DNA from: Dyadobacter sp. 3J3
GTDB lineage: Bacteria > Bacteroidota > Bacteroidia > Cytophagales > Spirosomataceae
Direction: 5' to 3'
NCBI RefSeq assembly: GCF_009801115.1
Contig: NZ_VTOL01000009.1
Span: forward strand, 1-64,000
DNA length: 64,000 bases
Made by a program: the position numbers and the translations under genes. The notes beneath the pieces were generated by a model. That model was not told where the DNA came from and did no database searches. It saw only the letters and a list, made by a program, of their open reading frames with translations. The first letter of the stretch is position 1. Every line of letters begins with the position of its first letter. Below, piece after piece: positions 1-7,578 of the stretch.

Positions 1-268
1 CATTTTGAACCAGCATGTTGAACAGGTTTTTCCAATATACACCTGTACTTTCCATCGCTACTGTTTCGATAGAGCATTTTTTTAACCACAAAACAATTTC
101 CATCAGATCACAAGTGAAGGCACCGAATGTGCGCACACTTTCTACATCACGGCCTGGCGGAACTGCTACTGCATGGATCGTGTCGCCTATATCGATTCCG
201 GCTGCATTAGGATTGATTAAGGCCATTTCAACAAATTTTGAAGCGCTCGTAAGATTGTCCTTTTCCAT
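1..268 (-). CDS. IS110-family transposase, N-terminal part (runs off window)
   Basis: The minus strand encodes 89 residues from an ATG at 268 to the window edge without a stop. The peptide carries the IS110 DEDD signature: NPNAAGIDIGDTIHAVAVP with the first Asp at residue 26, and AMESTGVYW with Glu at residue 73. This is the RuvC-like N-terminal domain of IS110 recombinases; the serine-containing C-terminal domain would lie outside the window. IS110 elements move with a bridge RNA rather than by recognising terminal inverted repeats. The next gene, nadE, ends at 498, so the element end must lie between 269 and 497. Whether the transposase is intact cannot be seen. Confidence 0.9.
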   Translation of the reverse strand, partial: MEKDNLTSASKFVEMALINPNAAGIDIGDTIHAVAVPPGRDVESVRTFGAFTCDLMEIVLWLKKCSIETVAMESTGVYWKNLFNMLVQN

Positions 269-291
269 TTTGTTTATAACTTTAAATGTGA

Positions 292-434
292 AAAGCTCTC
301 TGCCAGATTACTTCGATGAGATTACTCTACTATAAGAACTCCGACGTTCAATTTGAAACTCAAAAAGTAATCCGAACCAAACTTTGCGATGAATTCAAAT
401 TCATTACAGAAACGGTTTTGCTGCAGAGAGCTTT
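292..434 (-). ncRNA. Candidate IS110 bridge RNA upstream of the transposase
   Basis: A perfect 12-bp inverted repeat (AAAGCTCTCTGC at 292-303, its complement at 423-434) encloses about 119 nt directly upstream of the IS110 transposase. Inside are a 6-bp hairpin with 4-nt loop (389-404) and a second stem GATTACT/AGTAATC (320-326 with 366-372) whose inner part holds a further GAAC/GTTC stem (336-349). A second GATTACT copy at 306-312 allows an alternative pairing. One closing stem with two inner stem-loops fits a bridge RNA, and in part of the IS110 family that RNA lies 5' of the transposase gene. The assignment is inference; no loop has been matched to a target or donor. Confidence 0.45.
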
Positions 435-497
435 CATAAAGTTATTAATCACGAAACAAAATTCCTTATTGGGTAACTTTGCGTGAAACCCTTTATC

Positions 498-2531
498 TTA
501 AAATCCTATTCTCCCTCTCCCATATCTCCCTCTATTCCCATCCGCATAATACCGCAGCTCTTCAAGTTCTTTCTCAAAACCACCTGAAAGAATTGGGAAG
601 CGGCACCAGGAGCGTGGATCAAGATTTAAATCATCCAAATGAAAAGATGGCGCGTAACGCTCACGTTTCCACTGATTCCGGCTCCAAAGTTTAAAAAAAC
701 GTTCGGTCCAGCCCAAAATCTGGGATTCAGAATAAACCTCTTTGAAACGGATCACTACATTTTTATAACAATCAACTGGCGATTTTTTATCCCGTATCGC
801 TACTTTTTCCAAGGCATCCAGAAAATCGTACGGCATCAGATCAGCTTCATCCGTTTGGTTTAATTCCAGCGGGCGAAGTTCCGCAGTTGGCTGCAGGGAG
901 TTTACTTTTTTCAAACCCTCAATCCGGATATGTTTTCCTTTTACTTCACAACCCACCGTTTCCAGCCAGCGCAGCCATTGACGCAAGTAATGTTTGTCAA
1001 TTCCGGCAAGCGGACTGATACTTCCGGCGGTATCTCCATCCATTGTTGCATACCCTACTGCAACTTCTGAGCGGTTGGAAGTGGCCAAAAGCAGATGATT
1101 TGACAAATTGGTAAGCAACCAAACACCCGGAGCCCGAACCCTCGCCTGAATATTCTGCAAAGCAATATCATCCGTTTTCCATGATAATTGTCTGCCAATT
1201 TGTTCTTCGATCAGACTTTTATATGTTTCAACAAGTCCGTTTATATTGATATTATAAAAAGTAGAACCAATCGATTCTGCAAGAGATTGTGCAGATTCCA
1301 GTGTGTCGTTTGAACTGTTTTCCGTTCCCTGATATATATTATGTACCAAAGCCAGCGCTAAATCTTCCTCCGTTTTTGCCGACTGGATTTCTTTGATATA
1401 AGAAAGTTTTTCTTTGAAACGCTCCAAACCAATACTTTCATCAGCAAGGCGGATCATCAATCCACATAACGCAGTACAGGCACAGGAATCAGCACCACCG
1501 GAAAGAGAAATCGTAAATCCGTTTGAACGGCTTTTTCTTAAATAATCAAAAAGTCCGAGCGAGACAGCTCGGGCAAATTCTTCTTCCTTCAACGCACCGC
1601 CTTTTTCAAAAGCTTCCAACTCTGCAATCTGCTGTGGAACAGGATCGATTTCTGGAAAGTCAAAACGAGCCGGTACGCGCCAGGTTTTATCTTTTATGGA
1701 AGATGAAATTTTATTTTGAAGCTGATTCAAACGCGTATTGTCCGTATCTATAACTGCTGCAATAATGAGGTGATCTTCATAACTAAAACGCTCACTGCTA
1801 ACCAGCATTTCGCCGTTGGAAGCAATCATCGCATCACCGTCATAAATTGCTCTTCCAGCCTCATTTCCCAACAAATTGGTATAAATATAACTGCAACCAA
1901 AAGATCTTGAAGCGTCCAAAACGAGTCTTTCACGGGTAAGAAATTTGTGGAAAGCAAAGTGACTTGCACTTGGATTTAAGATAATATCAACGCCTCTTTC
2001 ATAGTGACGGCGTCCCGGACGGTTAGAAACCCAGGCATCTTCGCAAATTTCAAAACCGATTCTGACACCAGAAAGATCAAAAATGATATCGCCAATAGGA
2101 TATAACATCTGGTCAATTTCAATGCTTTCTACCAAACCTGCAGGCCAGGGACGAAACCAGCGCGCTTCATAATGAATTCCGTTATTGGCCAGGTTTTGTT
2201 TGCAATAGAAACCAATAATCTGTTTGTTGGCAATAAGGCAGGCGGTATTATACAAACTGTTGTTATGACGCACTGGTAAACCTACGGCAACGACAATTCC
2301 AGCCGTTTCGCTTACAATTTCATGCAAACATTTCATTGCCTGCTCTGCAAGATCCGCGGCGAAAAAATAGTCTTCACAACCATAACCGGATATACATAAT
2401 TCAGGCAAACAAATCAAACTTACATCCTGCTTTTTAGCCTCTTCAATCGCCTGAATAATATGTTTCGTGTTGGATTCCCACGCCATCGGTGTTTGGTTTA
2501 CGACACCCGAAGCTACTTTTATAAATGACAT
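498..2531 (-). CDS. nadE: Glutamine-dependent NAD(+) synthetase
   Basis: This 677-residue cytoplasmic enzyme makes NAD from deamido-NAD, ATP and glutamine, the last step of NAD synthesis. The N-terminal nitrilase-like glutaminase domain shows the Glu-Lys-Cys triad: E44 in CLPELCISGYG, K111 in FYCKQNL and C163 in FEICEDAW. The C-terminal synthetase domain has the P-loop SGGADS at 344-349. Length matches the long two-domain NadE form (about 680 aa). The start is an ATG followed by the usual MSFIKVASG beginning. Gene order gives no operon partner: the IS110 end lies downstream and a divergent lipoprotein gene lies upstream. Confidence 0.95.
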   Translation of the reverse strand: MSFIKVASGVVNQTPMAWESNTKHIIQAIEEAKKQDVSLICLPELCISGYGCEDYFFAADLAEQAMKCLHEIVSETAGIVVAVGLPVRHNNSLYNTACLIANKQIIGFYCKQNLANNGIHYEARWFRPWPAGLVESIEIDQMLYPIGDIIFDLSGVRIGFEICEDAWVSNRPGRRHYERGVDIILNPSASHFAFHKFLTRERLVLDASRSFGCSYIYTNLLGNEAGRAIYDGDAMIASNGEMLVSSERFSYEDHLIIAAVIDTDNTRLNQLQNKISSSIKDKTWRVPARFDFPEIDPVPQQIAELEAFEKGGALKEEEFARAVSLGLFDYLRKSRSNGFTISLSGGADSCACTALCGLMIRLADESIGLERFKEKLSYIKEIQSAKTEEDLALALVHNIYQGTENSSNDTLESAQSLAESIGSTFYNININGLVETYKSLIEEQIGRQLSWKTDDIALQNIQARVRAPGVWLLTNLSNHLLLATSNRSEVAVGYATMDGDTAGSISPLAGIDKHYLRQWLRWLETVGCEVKGKHIRIEGLKKVNSLQPTAELRPLELNQTDEADLMPYDFLDALEKVAIRDKKSPVDCYKNVVIRFKEVYSESQILGWTERFFKLWSRNQWKRERYAPSFHLDDLNLDPRSWCRFPILSGGFEKELEELRYYADGNRGRYGRGRIGF

Positions 2532-2747
2532 AATTAATAATCCGGTTTGTGGTCTCCAATTTTAGCCTAACAATTCTAATTCTCTGACAACATAACAAAA
2601 AAATGGCGAGAAGAATTAAATCAACCGCAAGGAATAAAAAAATGGAAAGTTACTGATTACCGTTTAATATTAATAATTATAATAAATAGAATAATAATTA
2701 TAAATAACTTATTTTTACACCAGTCAATTTTACTAAACTTCACACTT

Positions 2748-3379
2748 ATGAAACCGTCATTATGTTTGCTTTACATTTTGTTTTGTTTGAGTGTAACACT
2801 TTCGTGTACTAACGAAGAACCGGAATCCAGACAAACGGCATTAACCAAAGATGAAGCCCTCCATTTAATTCAGTCACAATACCTTTATGTTACCAAAATT
2901 GAAAGAAAGGTCGGCAACGAAACAGTTGACCTGACCTATTTGCCAGAATTTAATGTATATAGAAAAGGAATATTTTTCCTCTTTCGACAAGGATTTATTC
3001 TTATTTTAACCGGTAATGAAATACTAAATTTCCCGCATCAGCAAAAACGTTTTTTTTCTCAGACAAAATTCCGCTGCCATTAAACCTCGAATATTATTGG
3101 GACGACGTAGCCGGAACTGTTGTTACAAAGAGTAATACATCAACAAGTACCATTCCTATACCATTTGAAAATCCAGCAAAACTTGATCTGGCTAGTATTG
3201 TTGGCTATTCTACAATCGAAGCAGCCCAAAACGCTCCAACACCGCCTATGATGAAATTTACAGTGGATGTCACAGATCCAAAACTTGGTCCGGCAACTTA
3301 CTCCTATACTTTGAAACCGGTCTGGTCATATGAAAAGGCTGGTGACCTACCAAACTATTATAATTTCGTGGTGTTTTAA
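2748..3379 (+). pseudogene. Lipoprotein gene split by a frameshift in a T8 run
   Basis: The first frame gives 111 residues from ATG 2748, with a lipoprotein signal (hydrophobic stretch then LSC, Cys at about residue 20), and stops at 3083. Directly after the eight-T run at 3050-3057 the -1 frame stays open for about 107 codons, with sensible sequence such as LEYYWDDVAGTVV and YTLKPVWSYEK, to a TAA at 3377-3379. One extra T (nine instead of eight), or a -1 ribosomal slip, would give one lipoprotein of about 211 residues. The middle part (about 2955-3045) reads poorly, so other lesions are possible. I do not recognise the family. Divergent from nadE. Confidence 0.6.
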
Positions 3380-3434
3380 GTGAACTCGCTGATTTTTGAT
3401 AGAAAAAATTAAAATATCGATTCAATAAAAATTG

Positions 3435-3461
3435 AGATCGGCCGACATCGGCTGATCTTTT
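3435..3461 (+). terminator. Rho-independent terminator after split lipoprotein
   Basis: AGATCGGCC and GGCTGATCT pair with one G-T wobble around a short loop, followed by four T. It lies 56 bases after the frameshifted lipoprotein stop, on its strand. Confidence 0.5.
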
Positions 3462-3549
3462 GGTTAAAAATTCGTTACAAACTATTCATTTTTACTTAGA
3501 AAAAGTCCCTGATCATGGGCGCTGTTTTCATCACGCTCTATTTTTTACC

Positions 3550-3557
3550 TACTTTTG
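3550..3557 (+). promoter_or_regulatory. Bacteroidota -7 promoter element before permease gene
   Basis: TACTTTTG is a perfect match to the Bacteroidota -7 consensus TAnnTTTG and lies 33 bases before the TTG start of the permease. A clear TTG -33 box is not seen. Confidence 0.4.
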
Positions 3558-3589
3558 CAAATACTTAAATTTTAACCAGTCCGATTTCT

Positions 3590-4825
3590 TTGCAATTTCC
3601 TTCTTTTATCGCCAAACGCATCCGGAATAATGAAGCCGGTTCATTTTCAGCAACCGTTTCACGTATTGGCGTGGCCAGTATTGCTATCGGCGTAGCGGTC
3701 GGAATTATTTCTTTTGCAGTTTTAATCGGCTTCAAGAAAACCATTCAGGAAAAGGTTTTCCTCTTTGGCGCCCATATCAACATCACCGCTTTCGCACAGG
3801 GAAATACCTATGAAGAAGGTGCGATGAATATAAAAAATCCGGTTTCTGATGCCCTGAAAATAATGCCGGAAATAAGTCACTGGCAGGCAGTCGCTCACAA
3901 ATCAGGAATTTTAAAAACGCCGGATGAAATAAAAGGCGTAGTATTAAAAGGAGTAGGAAAAGATTATGACTGGAGCCTTTTCAAAACTTCGCTGATCGAA
4001 GGAAGGCTGATTGGTTCAAATGACTCTTCTTCGATCAAATACGGTTACTCGTCAGAAATCCTGATCAGCCGGAAAATTGCTTCACAGTTAAGGTTAAAAG
4101 CAGGCGACCAGGTTATTATGTATTCTTTACAAGATCCGCCAAGGCCAAGAAAACTCACGGTCACCGGAATTTATGATACCCAAATGGAAGAATTTGATGA
4201 TCGACTGGTTATTGGCGATCTCAGACTTGTTCAACGGCTCAACGGCTGGGGCGAGGATTCCATTGGTACCTATGAAATTTATTTAAAAGATTTCAAACAA
4301 CTCGATCAGGTTGCTCTTCAACTAAAACAAATACTTCCTCCGGCTGTTTATCTTCAAAAAGTTACGGATACATTTCGTCAGTTATTTGACTGGCTATACC
4401 TTTTGGACAAAAACACGGCAGTTTTTCTGACACTGATTTTGTTCGTGGCATGTTTTAATATGATCTCCATTTTATTGGTTATGATCATGGAAAGAACGCC
4501 GTTAATCGGACTTTTGAAAACGCTTGGAAGCCCAAATAAACAAATCAGGCTGGTATTTCTGCGGGTAGGATTGTATATGGTCCGTCAGGGATTATTGATC
4601 GGGAACATTGCCGGGCTGGCTTTCTGCTGGTTGCAGCATCAATTTAAAATCATCCCGCTCGATCCTGTTAATTACAATATGGATACCGTCCCAATCGTAT
4701 TCGACTGGCCGACTTTTTTATTGATCAATGTTACAACCATTATAGTATCTGCATTAATCCTGATGATTCCCACGCTGATCATCACAAGAATTCAACCTAT
4801 AAAAGCGCTTCTTTTTAAAAAATAA
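3590..4825 (+). CDS. LolC/LolE-type ABC transporter permease (FtsX family)
   Basis: This 411-residue inner-membrane protein has the layout of lipoprotein-release permeases: one N-terminal membrane helix (about 27-50), a periplasmic MacB-like domain (about 50-275), then three C-terminal helices that make up the FtsX domain (about 280-405). The segment ERTPLIGLLKTLGSPNKQIR is the typical FtsX cytoplasmic loop that touches the ATPase. The only start codon after the in-frame stop at 3566 is TTG at 3590, just after a -7 element, so TTG is chosen. No LolD-type ATPase gene is adjacent. In Bacteroidota such permeases are often annotated as LolE-like; the substrate here is unknown. Confidence 0.85.
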   Translation: MQFPSFIAKRIRNNEAGSFSATVSRIGVASIAIGVAVGIISFAVLIGFKKTIQEKVFLFGAHINITAFAQGNTYEEGAMNIKNPVSDALKIMPEISHWQAVAHKSGILKTPDEIKGVVLKGVGKDYDWSLFKTSLIEGRLIGSNDSSSIKYGYSSEILISRKIASQLRLKAGDQVIMYSLQDPPRPRKLTVTGIYDTQMEEFDDRLVIGDLRLVQRLNGWGEDSIGTYEIYLKDFKQLDQVALQLKQILPPAVYLQKVTDTFRQLFDWLYLLDKNTAVFLTLILFVACFNMISILLVMIMERTPLIGLLKTLGSPNKQIRLVFLRVGLYMVRQGLLIGNIAGLAFCWLQHQFKIIPLDPVNYNMDTVPIVFDWPTFLLINVTTIIVSALILMIPTLIITRIQPIKALLFKK

Positions 4826-4829
4826 TAAT

Positions 4830-5540
4830 GTAGGTTACACAGAGATTTTTATAATTAAAACTCTGTGTCCCTCTCCTTTTCTCTGTGGTTCTCTGTGTAA
4901 CCTAAAACATTACCAGATAACTTTATTCAACAACTCAGCTGCCCTCAAAAGTTACACAGGGGACCACGGAGATAAAAAGAGGGACACAGAGAATTTTTTC
5001 AATAAAACTCTGTGTCCCTCTCCTTTTCTCTGTGGTTCTCTGTGTAACCTAAAACATTACCAGATAACTTTATTCAACAACTCAGCTGCCCTCAAAAGTT
5101 ACACAGGGGACCACGGAGATAAAAAGAGGGACACAGAGAATTTTTTCAATAAAACTCTGTGTCCCTCTCCTTTTCTCTGTGGTTCTCTGTGTAACCTAAA
5201 AAATTACCAGATAACTTTATTCAACAACTCAGCCGCCCTCAGAAGTTAAACAGGGAACCACGGAGATAAAAAGAGGGGCGCAGAGAATTTTCTCAATAAA
5301 ACTCTGTGTCCCTCCCCTTTTCTATGTGGTTCTCTGTGTAACCTAAAAAATTACCAGATAACTTTATTCAACAACTCAGCCGCCCTCAAAAGTTAAACAG
5401 AGAACCCCGGAGATAAAAAGAGGGACGCAGAGAATTTTCTCAATAAAACTCTGTGTCCCTCTCCTTTTCTCTGTGGTTCTCTGTGTAACCTAAAAAAATT
5501 ACCAGATAACTTTATTTAACAACTCAGCCGCCCTCAAAAG
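4830..5540. repeat. 147-bp tandem array copying the 3' end of the aminotransferase gene
   Basis: The landmark CTCTGTGTCC recurs at 4861, 5008, 5155, 5302 and 5449, exactly 147 bases apart, giving four full units and a fifth that runs into the aminotransferase gene. Read on the minus strand, each unit holds the last 13 codons plus stop of that gene (ending LLNKVIW), then a long imperfect hairpin with arms rich in ACACAGAG and CTCTGTGT and an A/T loop. Units differ by a few bases (CAGCTGCC versus CAGCCGCC). The array fills the whole gap between the permease stop and the aminotransferase stop. The hairpin could terminate transcription from both convergent genes. Confidence 0.9.
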
Positions 5541-6662
5541 CGTGTCGTCGTTTTTGGCGAAGCAGAATCTTAGTACCCGAAAGTTAGTTTCCTCTCCATA
5601 AAATGCGGAAAGTGGAATCGATGCAACTCCGGCTTCTCTCGTTAATCTTTCAGCTAAAAACAGATCGTTTTCTTCTGACAGATTTTTATAAGATACATTT
5701 TGAAAAAAGCTACCTTCTGATGGTTTCAGAATAAATCCAATATCTTTTATCGCATCATTAAAAATATTTCTTTTCCGCTCATAAAAAGCAGAAAGGCTTT
5801 GATAATGCTCTGGTTCTTTCAGAAATTCTGCGATGGCAAATTGAAATGGCGTGATCACACTGAAAACCATAAACTGGTGTATTTTCCGAAATTCTGCTGT
5901 GAATTCCTTCGGTGCCAGACAATAGCCAACTTTCCAACCCGTGACATGAAAAGTCTTTCCAAAAGAACCGCATAAAAATGTCCGGGACGCCAGGGAAGCA
6001 ATGGAAGCAGCCGAAACGTGTTTTAAATCATCAAAAATAATATGTTCATAAACCTCGTCGCTGATCACGAAAAGATCATTTTTTTCCGCCAGGAAATCAA
6101 GCTGTTTCAAATCAGATTCCGTCCAGACTTTTCCTGTCGGATTATGAGGCGTGTTGATAATAATCGCTTTGGTTTTTTGCGTCACTTTTGATCTGACAAT
6201 TTCCCAGTCGATGTATTCGTATTGCGGATCCAGTGTTACAAAAACGGGAATTCCGCCGTTCATTTCAATTGCCGGGACGTAACTGTCGTAAGCCGGTTCA
6301 AAAACAATAACCTCATCTCCTGGATTGACAACCGTAGAAATGGCCACGTAAAGTGCTTCCGTTGCACCGCTTGTTATGGTAATTTCGGATTCCGGATGAT
6401 ATTCCGTATTAGTCGCAGCAAAAACTTTTTGCGAAATCGCTTCCCTCAACCCCATCACACCGGCCATAGGCGCATACTGATTTTTTCCCTGACGAATATA
6501 TTTGTCAACCAGCTTTTGCAGATCCGGAGAACAATCAAACTCAGGAAAACCCTGCGCCAGATTTATTGCCTTATAATCCTCGGCAAGTTTGGACATGCGT
6601 GTAAAAATTGTAGTACCGACTTTGGGCAATTTCGACCGGATTGCTGATGTAGCGGAAGGCAT
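5499..6662 (-). CDS. Class I PLP aminotransferase, methionine aminotransferase type
   Basis: A fold-type I PLP enzyme that moves amino groups between amino acids and keto acids; closest in look to the YbdL/MtnE-like methionine aminotransferases. Visible motifs: NLAQGFPEF near the N-terminus, NTPHNPTGK, SDEVYEH and the PLP-lysine motif GSFGKTFHVTGWKVGY. The frame is open up to an ATG at 6698, but the second Met at 6662 (MPSATSAIRSKLP) gives a family-like N-terminus and 387 residues, so I chose it. The C-terminal codons are copied in the tandem array downstream. A redoxin gene lies 66-102 bases upstream on the same strand and may be co-transcribed. Confidence 0.87.
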   Translation of the reverse strand: MPSATSAIRSKLPKVGTTIFTRMSKLAEDYKAINLAQGFPEFDCSPDLQKLVDKYIRQGKNQYAPMAGVMGLREAISQKVFAATNTEYHPESEITITSGATEALYVAISTVVNPGDEVIVFEPAYDSYVPAIEMNGGIPVFVTLDPQYEYIDWEIVRSKVTQKTKAIIINTPHNPTGKVWTESDLKQLDFLAEKNDLFVISDEVYEHIIFDDLKHVSAASIASLASRTFLCGSFGKTFHVTGWKVGYCLAPKEFTAEFRKIHQFMVFSVITPFQFAIAEFLKEPEHYQSLSAFYERKRNIFNDAIKDIGFILKPSEGSFFQNVSYKNLSEENDLFLAERLTREAGVASIPLSAFYGEETNFRVLRFCFAKNDDTLLRAAELLNKVIW

Positions 6663-6764
6663 AATGGATGACAGGTTAATTGAAAACAGAACCGGCAATC
6701 CGGCTGATTCAAATATAATTGAAACAGCCAGACTGCCGGTGTCGGAGGATATATTTTAATGACT

Positions 6765-7382
6765 TTATTTTTTCTCTTTCCAGTGATAAACAGATTTTAA
6801 TAATTCCTTACGATCCGGCGTTCCATCAAAGTTTTCATCGACAAAAGTATATGTTACCTTTCTGTCTTTCCCGATCACGAATAATGAAGGTGTAAAAACT
6901 TCTTCTGAAATTCCAGCAATCCGATCCCAGATAGGCGAAGTTTCAGAATATACTCCATACGATCTTGCTACGTTAAAATCCTTATCGTGAATGATCGTAA
7001 AATCAAGATTCAGCTTTTTCGAAATCCGGGCGATTTCTTTGGGAGATTCATTCGTTAAAACTAAAAGTTGTCCGCCAAAGGCTTCAATTTGAGGAGCCAA
7101 CTCTTGCAAAGCAGCCAAATGTTTCGGTGCATAACTTCCCCAGCATGGACAATAGAAACTCAAAACCAGCGGATTGTAAGCAATCAGTTCCATGAGTGAT
7201 TTGGAATCATCGGCAACAGAGAATCCTGAAACGGAAGTAACCTGTACGCCATCTGCTGATTTAAGATAGAAAATAGGAGCAAAATCACCGGTTTTCAACT
7301 CTTCAGCCCGCTCATCCAATTCTCTTTCTTTTAGCTGAATGGTAGAAATATTACCCAGCTCGTCTTCGATTTCGTAATACAT
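6765..7382 (-). CDS. Redoxin / AhpC-TSA-like thioredoxin-fold protein
   Basis: 205 residues with a thioredoxin fold from about residue 33 (GDFAPIFYLKSADG), the usual start of a peroxiredoxin domain. The active region is SFYCPCWGSYAPKHL, with Cys78 and Cys80 in a CxC arrangement in place of the common PxxxTxxC or CxxC. Later segments (LLVLTNESPKEI, TPSLFVIGKDRKVTY) fit the AhpC/TSA family. A thiol peroxidase or disulfide role is likely but not certain because of the unusual cysteine spacing. No signal peptide. It precedes the aminotransferase gene on the same strand and is divergent from the GH31 gene. Confidence 0.75.
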   Translation of the reverse strand: MYYEIEDELGNISTIQLKERELDERAEELKTGDFAPIFYLKSADGVQVTSVSGFSVADDSKSLMELIAYNPLVLSFYCPCWGSYAPKHLAALQELAPQIEAFGGQLLVLTNESPKEIARISKKLNLDFTIIHDKDFNVARSYGVYSETSPIWDRIAGISEEVFTPSLFVIGKDRKVTYTFVDENFDGTPDRKELLKSVYHWKEKK

Positions 7383-7578
7383 AATCGTTAGGGTTGTGCA
7401 CCTGTTTGAGTTTCTAAGTACAAATGTATTATCAATCTATTTAATCTACAATATCAATAGACTTTTAATTTGTAAAGTTTTTTTCTAGTAGAAAGAAGCG
7501 GCATTTTTGTTTACTTATTATTATGAGCATTGACTTATGATTACTTCCGGAGCTACTCTTTGATCTGACCCAACAATT

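Noticed and set aside
15..335. Plus-strand 106-residue open frame at the left edge
   Set aside because: It is antisense to the IS110 transposase, whose motifs are clear on the minus strand.
4830..5540. CRISPR or attachment-site array
   Set aside because: 147-bp units are almost identical throughout and contain gene-end sequence; no spacers or integrase.
6222..6647. 141-residue plus-strand frame
   Set aside because: Antisense shadow of the aminotransferase gene.
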